64,000 bases of DNA from Marinisporobacter sp. Lineage in GTDB: Bacteria > Bacillota > Clostridia > Peptostreptococcales > Thermotaleaceae. Location of the stretch: positions 1 through 64,000 of the forward strand of contig JAOARP010000020.1 of the NCBI GenBank assembly GCA_025210525.1, written 5' to 3'. A program made the translations under genes and the position numbers. Shown here piece after piece: positions 16,498 through 25,269 of this stretch (positions within the stretch are counted from its first letter, which is position 1; each line of letters opens with the position of its first letter). Below the pieces are notes generated by a model. It was not told the DNA's origin and made no database searches. It saw nothing but the letters and a program-made list of their open reading frames with translations.

Positions 16498-16998
16498 ATG
16501 AGAGCATTAATTGTTTCGTCAATTATTATAATAAACTTTTTAATACAATCTACTTTTTTACAAAATTTTAGAATATTAGGAGTTCTTCCTAATACGAGTT
16601 TAATTATTGTTGTGGGGTTTTCTATTTTATGGGGCAAAAAAAGTGGAGCTGTAATTGGTTTTTTTACAGGAATGCTACAGGATATATTGTTAGGATATAT
16701 GATAGGAGTCAATCCACTTATTTATATGCTAATAGGTTATAATATTGGAATGTTAGAGAAGAAAATCTACAAAGACAATCATTTAGCACCTATATTTTTC
16801 ACAACAATTTCTACTATAGTATATCATTTGATGTACTATGTTATTATGTATATGGCTCATAATGGGGTAAATATAGTTTTTCTGTTTAGAAAAATAATAT
16901 TGTTAGAAGTTATATACAATGCTATTTTATCTATATTTATTTATAGAATTTTATATAAAATTACGAAACATCCCTATATGAAAGTAAAAACAAGGTGA
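16498..16998 (+). CDS. mreD: Rod-shape determining protein MreD
   Basis: A 166-residue integral membrane protein with about five hydrophobic segments, located between mreC and the PBP2 gene as in other Firmicutes. Sequence conservation in this family is low, so the call rests on size, topology, the motif GFFTGMLQDILLG (about 57-69) and position. The Shine-Dalgarno AAAGGAG overlaps the mreC stop region. Confidence 0.92.
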   Translation: MRALIVSSIIIINFLIQSTFLQNFRILGVLPNTSLIIVVGFSILWGKKSGAVIGFFTGMLQDILLGYMIGVNPLIYMLIGYNIGMLEKKIYKDNHLAPIFFTTISTIVYHLMYYVIMYMAHNGVNIVFLFRKIILLEVIYNAILSIFIYRILYKITKHPYMKVKTR

Positions 16999-17004
16999 TG
17001 AGAA

Positions 17005-19740
17005 ATGTTAGAGAAACTAAAAGACAGACATAATCAGATGATTGTATTTTTTACAGTTTTTTTCCTTATTCTCTTGTTTAGATTATTTGGATTAACTGTT
17101 GTTGAAGGTGAAAAGTATAAGGAAATGGCAGAAGACATTAGAATGAAAAAGATCCCTATTTCTTCTCCAAGAGGAGAAATAAAAGATCGATATGGTAGAT
17201 TGCTTGCTGTAAACAAACCAAGTTTTACGGTTCAAATTATGAAAAATGAATTAATGGATGAAAAAATCAATGAAGTATCCGTAAAACTATTAAATATCTT
17301 AATCAATAATGGAGAAAATTATCATGATAATTTTCCTATAAAGTTTGAGAACAATAAGTTTTATTATACCTTTGATCAAGAAATAGAAGAATGGCTAGAA
17401 AAACAAGGAATAAAAGATGTGAAAAATGCAGAAGATGTATTTAATCTATTAAGGGAGCAATTAGGAATTGATTCACAGTTAAAAAAATTTGAGGCACAAA
17501 AAGAAATGCAAAATGTGCATGGGGTATATCCACCTATTTCTGTAAAAACGATGAAATTTATACCTGAAATGAAAAAAGAAAACTTTCTTCAAAGATATAA
17601 TTTAGATGAAAAATTAACAGCTAAAGAGGCTTTTATGGCTTTAAGGGAAAAGTTTGAAGTACCTAAGAATTATTCACAGGAAGATGCTAGAAAAATCTTA
17701 GTAATAAGAGATGAATTTAGAGAACAGGGATATAGACAATATCAACCTGTAAAAATAGCACTAAATGTATCAGCTAAAACAGTTGCTGAGATAGAAGAAG
17801 GAAGTATTGAATTACCAGGAGTAAATATTGAAGTAGAACCTACTCGAGCTTATCCGAATAAACAGTTAGCATCTCATATCCTTGGATATTTAGGTAAAAT
17901 ATCAGATACTGAAAAGGATAAATTTACAAAAGAACTAGGATATCTCCCAAATGATCTTGTTGGAAAAGATGGAATAGAAAGAGTATATGAAGAAAAATTA
18001 AAAGGAAAAGATGGAGCAAAGTATGTAGAAGTTGATGTTTATGGAAGATTGATTAATGTATTAAGAGAAGAAAAACCTGAAAAGGGAAAAACCATATATT
18101 TATCTATTGACGCAAAACTACAAAGGGTAGCAGAAGAAGCTTTAGAGCAGGCTTTAAAAGCAATTCAAGTAGGAGGAACATTTAAAAGTAAGTGGGGAGA
18201 TTATCGATATAAAGATGCAATGAGACATGCTACATCTGGAGCGGTAGTGGCATTGGATGTAAATACAGGAGATGTTTTAGCTTTGGCTAATTATCCTAAC
18301 TTTGATCCAAATCTTTTTGCTACAGGAATATCTAGTAAAGATTGGCAAGCTGTTCAAGATGATAATCCAAGAGATCCATTATCACCTGTACCACTTTATA
18401 ATATAGCTACAAGAACTTCTGTACAACCAGGTTCTACTTTTAAAATGATAACAGGTCTTGCAGCTATAGAAAATGGACTAGATCCTACTAAGAAACTATA
18501 TGATGGCGGATATATTAAGTTAGGAGGAAGATCTTTCGGTAGTTGGATGTGGAATGAATATAGAAGATCTCATGGATGGGTTGATTTATACAAATCATTA
18601 GAAGAGTCTGTAAATTATTACTATTATGATGTAGCAACAAACTTTGATTATTATAAAAATCAACCATTAAATACATCGATGAATGTGGAGAGAATGTTAG
18701 AATATGCAAAAATGTTTGGATTAGATGAACCAACAGGCATTGAAATTAGTGAAGTTGCTTATGGGGTACCCAATCCTGAAAAGAAAATGATGGTTACGAA
18801 AAGTTTATTAAGAAGAAAATTAAAATCAAAAGCAAAAGAATATTTTGAAAAAGAAATTTTAGAAAATGAAGAAAAATTAAATGGAGAAGTTGAACAAATT
18901 GTAGGATGGACAAAAGAAAATCCATCTAGAGGAGAATTAATTAAAAGAGTAAGCAAATTAAATGTAAAAGAAGAGCAAGTGACAGCTCTTGTAGATTTGG
19001 TAAAATTTAGTTATTATAAGCAGGCAAAATGGACAATTGGGGATACTTTTAACCTTTCTATTGGACAGGGGCAGCATCAATATACACCTTTACAAATAGC
19101 TAGATATATATCGACCATTGCTAATGGTGGACATAAAAATAAAATTAGCGTTGTAAAAAAAGTAGAAAATGAAAAAAAAGATGATCAAAAAGGAGAAAAG
19201 ATTCCTTTAAAAGATGATAACAATTTAGAGCATATTAAAAAAGGCATGGAACAGGTAGTTAATGGAAATCGTGGTAGTGCAAGAGGTTATTTTAGAAATT
19301 TTCCTATAGAAGTTGCAGCAAAGACTGGGTCTGCTCAAAAATCAGGAAAAATACAGCCTAAAGATGAAGTTGTTTACTTGAAAACCTATTTAAAGTGGAT
19401 AGCACCATATATTAGTTGGGCTGATGTAGAGCAAAAGGCAAAAATCTATAATAAAAAGTATAAAAATGAAGGATTAGCCATGAGAAAAGCTATTAAAGAA
19501 TTAAGTGGTGGTAGAGTGACAAATGCAGTTTTAGATCAATTTAAGGAAGATTATGATGCTTTTGGATGGTTTGTTTCCTATGCACCAAGTGATAATCCTC
19601 AAATTGCTGTGGTCACGTTAATATTTCAAAGTGGTACAGGGGGGTATGGAGCGCCTATTGCTAGAGAAATTATTGCAGAATATTTAGGACTGAATAAAGA
19701 ATACGAAAAAGTTGATTTAAAAAATACACTTACAAATTAG
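17005..19740 (+). CDS. mrdA: Penicillin-binding protein 2 (class B transpeptidase), enlarged
   Basis: An elongasome D,D-transpeptidase. One membrane helix (12-32), a PBP dimerisation domain with R-G-x-I-x-D-R (SPRGEIKDRYGR, 54-65), and a transpeptidase domain with S-x-x-K (S477, STFK 477-480), S-x-N (SVN 535-537) and KTG (773-775). At 911 residues it is far longer than the 600-700 of typical PBP2. The excess lies partly in a Lys/Glu-rich insertion between SVN and KTG (about 591-676) and one after KTG (about 776-850), plus an enlarged pedestal (100-245). The C-terminal codons lie within the terminator stem at 19723-19766. It is the last gene of the mre operon and works with RodA (21764-22870). 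Confidence 0.93.
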   Translation: MLEKLKDRHNQMIVFFTVFFLILLFRLFGLTVVEGEKYKEMAEDIRMKKIPISSPRGEIKDRYGRLLAVNKPSFTVQIMKNELMDEKINEVSVKLLNILINNGENYHDNFPIKFENNKFYYTFDQEIEEWLEKQGIKDVKNAEDVFNLLREQLGIDSQLKKFEAQKEMQNVHGVYPPISVKTMKFIPEMKKENFLQRYNLDEKLTAKEAFMALREKFEVPKNYSQEDARKILVIRDEFREQGYRQYQPVKIALNVSAKTVAEIEEGSIELPGVNIEVEPTRAYPNKQLASHILGYLGKISDTEKDKFTKELGYLPNDLVGKDGIERVYEEKLKGKDGAKYVEVDVYGRLINVLREEKPEKGKTIYLSIDAKLQRVAEEALEQALKAIQVGGTFKSKWGDYRYKDAMRHATSGAVVALDVNTGDVLALANYPNFDPNLFATGISSKDWQAVQDDNPRDPLSPVPLYNIATRTSVQPGSTFKMITGLAAIENGLDPTKKLYDGGYIKLGGRSFGSWMWNEYRRSHGWVDLYKSLEESVNYYYYDVATNFDYYKNQPLNTSMNVERMLEYAKMFGLDEPTGIEISEVAYGVPNPEKKMMVTKSLLRRKLKSKAKEYFEKEILENEEKLNGEVEQIVGWTKENPSRGELIKRVSKLNVKEEQVTALVDLVKFSYYKQAKWTIGDTFNLSIGQGQHQYTPLQIARYISTIANGGHKNKISVVKKVENEKKDDQKGEKIPLKDDNNLEHIKKGMEQVVNGNRGSARGYFRNFPIEVAAKTGSAQKSGKIQPKDEVVYLKTYLKWIAPYISWADVEQKAKIYNKKYKNEGLAMRKAIKELSGGRVTNAVLDQFKEDYDAFGWFVSYAPSDNPQIAVVTLIFQSGTGGYGAPIAREIIAEYLGLNKEYEKVDLKNTLTN

Positions 19741-19766
19741 ATAGAATTGTAAGTGTATTTTTTTTA
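19723..19766 (+). terminator. Rho-independent terminator overlapping the end of the PBP2 gene
   Basis: A perfect 13-bp stem (19723-19735 with 19747-19759) followed by a T run. The left arm is coding sequence of the PBP2 gene. It marks the end of the mre operon and excludes an early start for minC at 19753. Confidence 0.9.
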
Positions 19767-19851
19767 TAAAAAAAGAGGATTTAGATTTGTTTTGAAGAAT
19801 AAATTAGTATACATATTAGATTTATTTGTACTAATTGGAGGTAGTAGCTGG

Positions 19852-20490
19852 ATGTACGAAGAAAATTGTGTTGCATTCAAAGGTAATAAGGAAGGAATAT
19901 CTATTTATTTTAACAAAAACTCTGACTATGAAAAACTGAAAGAACAGTTAATTATGAAGATTGAAGGAGCTAAACGTTTTTTTATAGGGGCTAAAGTTAT
20001 TAGCATTCAAGGAAAAATATTAACTGATGATCAAAGAAATGAAATTAAGGAAATTATTTATTCGAGATTTGGGATGAGTATGGTTGAAAAGGATGAAGAA
20101 ATAAAAAGGAATAAAATACAAGTATCAAAGAGAGTATTTGAAGGAATAGAAGAAGGCAATACGAAATTTGTTCGAGCAACAATACGTTCAGGGCAAAGGA
20201 TTAAATTTAAAGGAAATGTGGTTATTATTGGAGATGTTAATCCAGGAGCAGAAGTTCTTGCAGAGGGAAATATATTAGTAATGGGAGCTTTAAGGGGGTT
20301 AGCACATGCTGGAAGTAGTGGGAATCAAAGAGCATTTGTTGCAGCTTTTAGCTTACAACCAACACAGTTAAGAATTGCTGATGTTATTGCAAGATCCCCT
20401 GATAATGAACCAATAAAACCTATGGGACCTGAGCTGGCTAGAATTAAAAAAGGTGTTGTTGTGATTGAACCCTATTTGCCAAATAAGTGA
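19852..20490 (+). CDS. minC: Septum site-determining protein MinC
   Basis: An inhibitor of FtsZ assembly away from mid-cell. A variable N-terminal domain (1-100) precedes the beta-helical MinC_C domain with RSGQRIKFKGNVVIIGDVNP and the conserved ALRGLAHAGSSGN (about 145-157). The ATG at 19852 is chosen because TTGGAGGT lies about 10 nt upstream; the longer open frame would begin inside the preceding terminator. It has 212 residues, normal length. First gene of minCDE. Confidence 0.94.
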   Translation: MYEENCVAFKGNKEGISIYFNKNSDYEKLKEQLIMKIEGAKRFFIGAKVISIQGKILTDDQRNEIKEIIYSRFGMSMVEKDEEIKRNKIQVSKRVFEGIEEGNTKFVRATIRSGQRIKFKGNVVIIGDVNPGAEVLAEGNILVMGALRGLAHAGSSGNQRAFVAAFSLQPTQLRIADVIARSPDNEPIKPMGPELARIKKGVVVIEPYLPNK

Positions 20491-20532
20491 ATAAAAATTT
20501 ATTTTTGAAATAGTGATAATGGAGGGAATAAA

Positions 20533-21327
20533 ATGAGTGAAGTAATTGTAGTAACATCAGGTAAAGGTGGCGTTGGAAAAACTACTACAACTGCAAATAT
20601 CGGTACAGGATTGGCGCTTGAAGGAAAAAAGGTTGTAGTTGTAGATGCGGATATCGGTCTTAGGAATTTAGATGTAGTAATGGGACTTGAAAATAGAATT
20701 GTTTATGATATTGTTGATGTAGTAGACGGTGTTTGTAGACTAAGACAAGCTCTTATCAAGGATAAAAGATATGATGGATTATTTTTATTACCAGCTGCAC
20801 AAACAAAGGATAAGAATGCAGTAAATCCTGAACAAATGCAAAAGCTTTGCAATGAATTAAAAGAAACATTTGATTATGTTCTAGTAGATTGTCCTGCAGG
20901 AATTGAACAGGGCTTTAAAAATGCTATTGCAGGAGCAGATCGAGCAATTGTTATTGCAACCCCTGAAATATCTGCTGTAAGAGATGCAGATAGAATCATT
21001 GGTCTTTTAGAAGCTGCTGAATTAAGAAATCCAATGTTAGTGATTAATAGGGTAAGAATAGATATGGTTAAAAAGGGAGATATGATGAATATAGAGGATA
21101 TGATAGATATATTAGCAATAGATCTTTTAGGTGTAGTTCCTGATGATGAGTATATTGTTATCTCTACTAACAAGGGTGAACCTGCGGTAGTGGAAAATGT
21201 ATCTATGGCTGGAAAAGCTTATAAAAATATAACAAAAAGAATATTAGGAGAAGAAGTTCCGTTTCTTGAATTACAAGGACAAGAAACTTTTATGTCAAAG
21301 ATTAAAAAACTATTTGGAATGAATTAA
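20533..21327 (+). CDS. minD: Septum site-determining ATPase MinD
   Basis: A ParA/MinD-type ATPase with the deviant Walker A GKGGVGKTTT (10-19), the DADIGLRNLD motif (38-47) and Walker B VLVDCPAG (about 116-123). The C-terminal amphipathic membrane-targeting helix (FMSKIKKLFGM) is present. It recruits MinC to the membrane and is cycled by MinE. GGAGGG Shine-Dalgarno. Confidence 0.97.
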   Translation: MSEVIVVTSGKGGVGKTTTTANIGTGLALEGKKVVVVDADIGLRNLDVVMGLENRIVYDIVDVVDGVCRLRQALIKDKRYDGLFLLPAAQTKDKNAVNPEQMQKLCNELKETFDYVLVDCPAGIEQGFKNAIAGADRAIVIATPEISAVRDADRIIGLLEAAELRNPMLVINRVRIDMVKKGDMMNIEDMIDILAIDLLGVVPDDEYIVISTNKGEPAVVENVSMAGKAYKNITKRILGEEVPFLELQGQETFMSKIKKLFGMN

Positions 21328-21348
21328 ATTTAAGGAGGAGAGAAGATT

Positions 21349-21624
21349 ATGGATGTATTTAAACTCTTTGGTAGAGAAAGCTCCTCTAGTAAAAATGTGG
21401 CAAAGGAAAGATTAAAACTAGTACTTGTTCATGATCGAATAAATTGTTCTCCACATTTTCTAGAAATGGTAAAGGGAGATATATTAAATGTCATTGCAGA
21501 TTATATGGAAATAGATGAAGATGGATTAGATATTAAAATTTCAAAGACAAAAAGGAATGAAGATAATGCAATGGTTCCTGCTTTAATAGCAAATATCCCT
21601 ATAAAAAAAATGAAAACAAAGTAA
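21349..21624 (+). CDS. minE: Cell division topological specificity factor MinE
   Basis: A 91-residue protein with the MinE signature ERLKLVLVHDRINCSP (about 20-35), the MinD-stimulating region, followed by the dimerisation domain. Its presence means an oscillating Min system rather than a DivIVA-only one, common in Clostridia. Shine-Dalgarno AAGGAGGAG; last gene before a terminator. Confidence 0.96.
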   Translation: MDVFKLFGRESSSSKNVAKERLKLVLVHDRINCSPHFLEMVKGDILNVIADYMEIDEDGLDIKISKTKRNEDNAMVPALIANIPIKKMKTK

Positions 21625-21653
21625 AAAAAGTCTTCTTTTGAAGGCTTTTTTTT
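21623..21653 (+). terminator. Rho-independent terminator of minCDE
   Basis: A 13-bp stem with one wobble (21623-21635 with 21640-21652), loop TTTT, and a T run as the right arm. It overlaps the minE stop codon by two bases. Confidence 0.85.
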
Positions 21654-21702
21654 ATAAAAATGAGTGTCTATGGGAAGATATTTTTACAAAAATAGATTAT
21701 TG

Positions 21703-21732
21703 TTGAGAGAAATTTAGTTTATGTGGTATAAT
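21703..21732 (+). promoter_or_regulatory. Sigma-A promoter of rodA-mgsA
   Basis: TTGAGA (21703-21708), 18-nt spacer, perfect TATAAT (21727-21732) preceded by the extended -10 TGG. Leader of about 25 nt with AAGAGGTG before the rodA ATG. Confidence 0.75.
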
Positions 21733-21763
21733 CTTAGTTAGGTATATTAAAAGAGGTGCATTC

Positions 21764-22870
21764 ATGATAGATAGAAAATTGTTTAAACATATAGATATTA
21801 TTCTGATTGTTATTGTTTTATTGCTGTTTGTAAGTAGTTTAATGATGATTAGTAGTGCAACCCATGTTATGCAGAAAGGATTAACAAGGCAAGTACAAGT
21901 ACAAACAATAGCTTTTTTATTAGGAATGGTTGCGATTGTATTTATCCTTTTTATTGATTATAATACCTTTGGAAATTTTCAAAAAAGTATCTATATAGGT
22001 TCTATTATATTATTAGTAGCTGTACATGTTCCCGGAATTGGTAAAACTCAATTTGGTGCAAGTAGCTGGATCAATTTAGGACCTGTTGATATACAGCCCT
22101 CCGAAATTGTGAAAATAGCCTTTATTCTTTCTTTTGCAAAATTTTTAGAGGATAGACAAAATAAATTAGATACAATAAGAGATTTAATTCCTGTAGGAAT
22201 GTATGCAGCAGTGCCTATATTATTGGTTTTGAAGGAGCCTGATTTAGGAAATGCATTAGTATTTTGTGTAATTGCATTTGGAATGACTTTTGTATCAGGA
22301 TTAGATTATAAAATTATTGGAAAAAGTTTATTAGCAGGAATTATTTCATTACCTCTTGCTTATAAATTGATGGCTCCACATCAAAGAGTAAGAATTGACG
22401 CATATTTAAATCCTAATAATTTAGAGCTGCCTGGAAATTATCAGGTAATGAATTCTAAAATAGCTATTGGGTCAGGAAAACTAGTAGGCAAAGGATTATA
22501 TCAAGGAACACAAAATAACTATAATTTTCTACCTGTACAAGAATCAGATTTTATTTTTGCAGTATTAGGAGAAGAATTGGGATTTATAGGTGGCGTGATT
22601 ATACTTGCTTTATATTTTATTTTTTTATATAGAATGATAAAAATTGCAAAAAATGCAAAAGATGTGTATGGGTCTTTAATTGTGGTAGGTATTACGTCTA
22701 TGTTTGCTTTTCAAATATTTGAAAATATTGGCATGACCATGGGAGTAATGCCTGTAACAGGAGTGACCCTTCCATTTTTAAGCTATGGTGGGAGTTCACT
22801 TTTAACGAACATGATAGCAATTGGAATTATTTTAAATATAGGTATGAGAAGGCAAAAAATTAATTTCTAA
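21764..22870 (+). CDS. rodA: SEDS glycosyltransferase RodA
   Basis: A polytopic (about 10 membrane segments) SEDS-family peptidoglycan glycosyltransferase that pairs with PBP2 in elongation. Typical segments are QPSEIVKIAFIL (about 111-122), ESDFIFAVLGEELGF (about 260-274) and the C-terminal LPFLSYGGSSLLTNM. SpoVE/FtsW are close relatives; position next to minCDE and the mre-PBP2 genes favours RodA. It has its own promoter and abuts the mgsA gene. Confidence 0.92.
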   Translation: MIDRKLFKHIDIILIVIVLLLFVSSLMMISSATHVMQKGLTRQVQVQTIAFLLGMVAIVFILFIDYNTFGNFQKSIYIGSIILLVAVHVPGIGKTQFGASSWINLGPVDIQPSEIVKIAFILSFAKFLEDRQNKLDTIRDLIPVGMYAAVPILLVLKEPDLGNALVFCVIAFGMTFVSGLDYKIIGKSLLAGIISLPLAYKLMAPHQRVRIDAYLNPNNLELPGNYQVMNSKIAIGSGKLVGKGLYQGTQNNYNFLPVQESDFIFAVLGEELGFIGGVIILALYFIFLYRMIKIAKNAKDVYGSLIVVGITSMFAFQIFENIGMTMGVMPVTGVTLPFLSYGGSSLLTNMIAIGIILNIGMRRQKINF

Positions 22871-22891
22871 ATGGGTGAGGAGAAGATGCGA

Positions 22892-23299
22892 ATGAAGATT
22901 GCACTAATAGCACATGATGAGAAAAAAGAGAGCATGGTTAATTTTACTATAGCCTATAAAGATACTCTTGCAAAGTATGATTTGGTGGCTACTGGTACGA
23001 CTGGTAAGAAAATAGCTGATGCTACAGGACTAAAGGTAACAAGATTTCAATCAGGACCTTTAGGAGGAGATCAACAAATAGGTGCAGAAATAGCTAAAAA
23101 TAAAATTGATTTAGTAATATTTTTAAGAGATCCATTAACAGCTCAACCTCATGAGCCAGATATTTTAGCATTACTTAGATTATGTGATGTCTATAAAATA
23201 CCTGTAGCAACGAATATTGCTACTGCTGAGATTCTTCTTCGGGCTATGGAAAGAGGGGAATTCCACTGGCGTGAAATTATTAGAAAATATGATGAATAA
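22892..23299 (+). CDS. mgsA: Methylglyoxal synthase
   Basis: Converts dihydroxyacetone phosphate to methylglyoxal and phosphate, a bypass of lower glycolysis. Residues expected from the E. coli enzyme are all present: H8, TGTTGK (34-39), [11 protein letters not shown] (54-64) with catalytic D60, D80 in FLRDPL, H87 and D90. In-frame ATGs exist at 22871, 22886 and 22892; I choose 22892 because GAGGAG (22877-22882) is then 9 nt away and the protein begins MKIALIAHD as in relatives. It starts just after rodA and probably shares its transcript. Confidence 0.95.
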   Translation: MKIALIAHDEKKESMVNFTIAYKDTLAKYDLVATGTTGKKIADATGLKVTRFQSGPLGGDQQIGAEIAKNKIDLVIFLRDPLTAQPHEPDILALLRLCDVYKIPVATNIATAEILLRAMERGEFHWREIIRKYDE

Positions 23300-23391
23300 T
23301 ATTTCAAATAAAATAGCTCCCAATACATTTTTGTATTAGGGGGTTAATAACATTTTTGGGATTTTAATTATTTGTGAGAAGGTGAAGATGT

Positions 23392-24447
23392 ATGAAAAAA
23401 TTTTTAAAGCTATACTTTTGTATTATATTACTATTATTAATGAGTTTATTAGCTGGGTGTAGTAAAAAGAAAGATATTGTAACAGATTCAGCATATATGC
23501 TAGGGACTCATTTAAATATTAGTATTTGGACAGATGATGAAAAAGAAGGAAAACAAGTTATTAAGGAATGCTTTAGAAGAATTTCTGAAATAGAAAGAAA
23601 AATGAGTGTAAATATAAAGGCTAGCGATGTAAATAAAATAAATAATAATGCTGGAAATTTTGTAAAAGTAAGTGAAGATACAACAAAAGTTTTAAATAAG
23701 GGAATAAAGTATACAGAAATCTCAAGCGGTGCCTTTGACCCTACAATTGGTAGACTTGTGAAGCTATGGGGAATTGGTACACAAGAGGAAAAAGTTCCAA
23801 AGAAAATAGAAATTGATGAGGCACTGAAGTTTGTAAATTATGAATTATTGAAGAAAAAAGACAACAATGAATTCAAACTAGATAAAAAAGGAATGCAGAT
23901 TGACTTAGGTGGTATTGCTAAAGGATATGCGGCAGATGAAGTATATAGTATACTTAAAAACAAGGGAATTGAACATGGGGTTATCAATTTAGGAGGTAAT
24001 ATTTATACCCTAGGAACAAAGGTAGATGGACAAATTTGGAAAATAGGAATACAAGATCCTTTGGAACCTACTGGTACGCCTATGGGGGTTGTTGAATTTT
24101 CTGATAAAGCTATAGTTACTTCAGGAAACTATGAAAGATTTTTTATAAAGAATGATAAAAGATATCATCATATTATTGATCCTAAAACAGGCTATCCAGT
24201 TCAAAATGGAATTATAAGTTCTACCATTATAACAGATCGTTCTATGGATGCAGATGCATTATCTACTTCAGTTTATATATTAGGGGTTGAAAAGGGACTA
24301 ATGCTAATTGAAAAAATGAAAAATACAGAATGTATTATTATTACAAAAGATTATAGAGTACATTTATCATCAGGCATGAAAAATAAATTTAAGATTGAAA
24401 ACGACCGTTTTCAAATTGAAAATCACAACGAAGATAATAAACATTAG
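23392..24447 (+). CDS. apbE: ApbE, FAD:protein FMN transferase (lipoprotein)
   Basis: Transfers FMN from FAD to a Thr in Dxx(s/t)gAT motifs of exported flavoproteins. A lipoprotein signal with lipobox LLAGC places the mature N-terminal Cys at 23. Motifs: DLGGIAKGYAADE (FAD binding), NLGGNIYTLG, TSGNYERFF, HHIIDPKTGYPV and the metal-binding MDADALSTSVY. In this window the evident targets are RnfD (T154) and RnfG (T164). It lies about 11 kb downstream of rnf with its own AGAAGGTGAAG ribosome site. A short imperfect hairpin around 23318-23343 separates it from mgsA. Confidence 0.95.
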   Translation: MKKFLKLYFCIILLLLMSLLAGCSKKKDIVTDSAYMLGTHLNISIWTDDEKEGKQVIKECFRRISEIERKMSVNIKASDVNKINNNAGNFVKVSEDTTKVLNKGIKYTEISSGAFDPTIGRLVKLWGIGTQEEKVPKKIEIDEALKFVNYELLKKKDNNEFKLDKKGMQIDLGGIAKGYAADEVYSILKNKGIEHGVINLGGNIYTLGTKVDGQIWKIGIQDPLEPTGTPMGVVEFSDKAIVTSGNYERFFIKNDKRYHHIIDPKTGYPVQNGIISSTIITDRSMDADALSTSVYILGVEKGLMLIEKMKNTECIIITKDYRVHLSSGMKNKFKIENDRFQIENHNEDNKH

Positions 24448-24515
24448 GCTGTGAATGTAATAATTAAACCTCCCTTTAAATATATTATATTATAATCTAC
24501 ATAGGGAGGGTAATT

Positions 24516-25250
24516 ATGAACAGACCATATAGAAACATAAAATATGATAAACAAAAGAATGTGTATTATCAAGGAAAAAGAGACGATAAGAGTATAGTGA
24601 TTCCTTTTTATAAAAAATTTTTAAAACAGTGTATCATATGTATGCTAATTGCTATATTAGGAATAGGTATTAAAAATATTCATTTGCCAATTGCAAACAG
24701 AACAACAGAAATGATTAAAATATCTCTTACAAAAGAGATGAATGTAAAAAAATCTTTTAAAGAAGTAGCAACATATGTAAAAAAAATACCCAAAATGCCA
24801 GAAAAAGCAGTAAGTGTATTTAATACTATTTCTGGGAAGAAAAATTTAGAAATGAGATTTATTGCACCGATTCATGGAGAAATTATATCAAATTATGGAG
24901 AGCAAATAGATCCTCTCTCAAATAAAAAGACATTTCAAAGAGGTGTAGACCTAAGCATTAAACAGGATGAAAATATAAACGCAATTGCAGATGGAGAAAT
25001 TATAGAAATAGGAGAAGGTAAATTAGGAAAAACTATAAAAGTAAGACATAGTAAAGATATATTTTCATTATATGGAAATTGTTCAGAGATCAAAGTAAAG
25101 AAGGGACAAAAAGTAAAGAGAGGAGAATCTATTGCTAACATTCATAAATCTTCTGAAAAATCATATGCATATTTACATTTTGAACTTTGGATGAATGGAA
25201 GAGTAGTTGATCCAACCCAATATATTTCTTTTGGAAAAAAGATTTTATAA
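24516..25250 (+). CDS. SpoIVFA-like protein: membrane helix plus degenerate M23 domain
   Basis: One membrane helix (about 36-55), a 60-residue spacer, then an M23/LytM fold at about 114-236. Of the metal ligands of active LytM enzymes, the first His is replaced (QRGVDL, 141-146, keeping D145), and the HxH motif reads YLHFEL, so only H221 remains. It is therefore unlikely to be a peptidase. In Bacillus, SpoIVFA is exactly such a degenerate M23 membrane protein that holds the site-2 protease SpoIVFB in check. Here the next gene, 19 nt downstream, is a SpoIVFB homologue. The pairing makes the call; a generic M23 name would be misleading. An inverted repeat (24469-24509) could mask its Shine-Dalgarno. 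Confidence 0.8.
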   Translation: MNRPYRNIKYDKQKNVYYQGKRDDKSIVIPFYKKFLKQCIICMLIAILGIGIKNIHLPIANRTTEMIKISLTKEMNVKKSFKEVATYVKKIPKMPEKAVSVFNTISGKKNLEMRFIAPIHGEIISNYGEQIDPLSNKKTFQRGVDLSIKQDENINAIADGEIIEIGEGKLGKTIKVRHSKDIFSLYGNCSEIKVKKGQKVKRGESIANIHKSSEKSYAYLHFELWMNGRVVDPTQYISFGKKIL

Positions 25251-25269
25251 TGCAAAGGATGGTATATGA

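Noticed and set aside
24516-25250. Active M23 peptidase (cell-wall hydrolase)
   Set aside because: The first zinc His and the first His of HxH are replaced, and the next gene is a SpoIVFB homologue, so a SpoIVFA-like regulator fits better.
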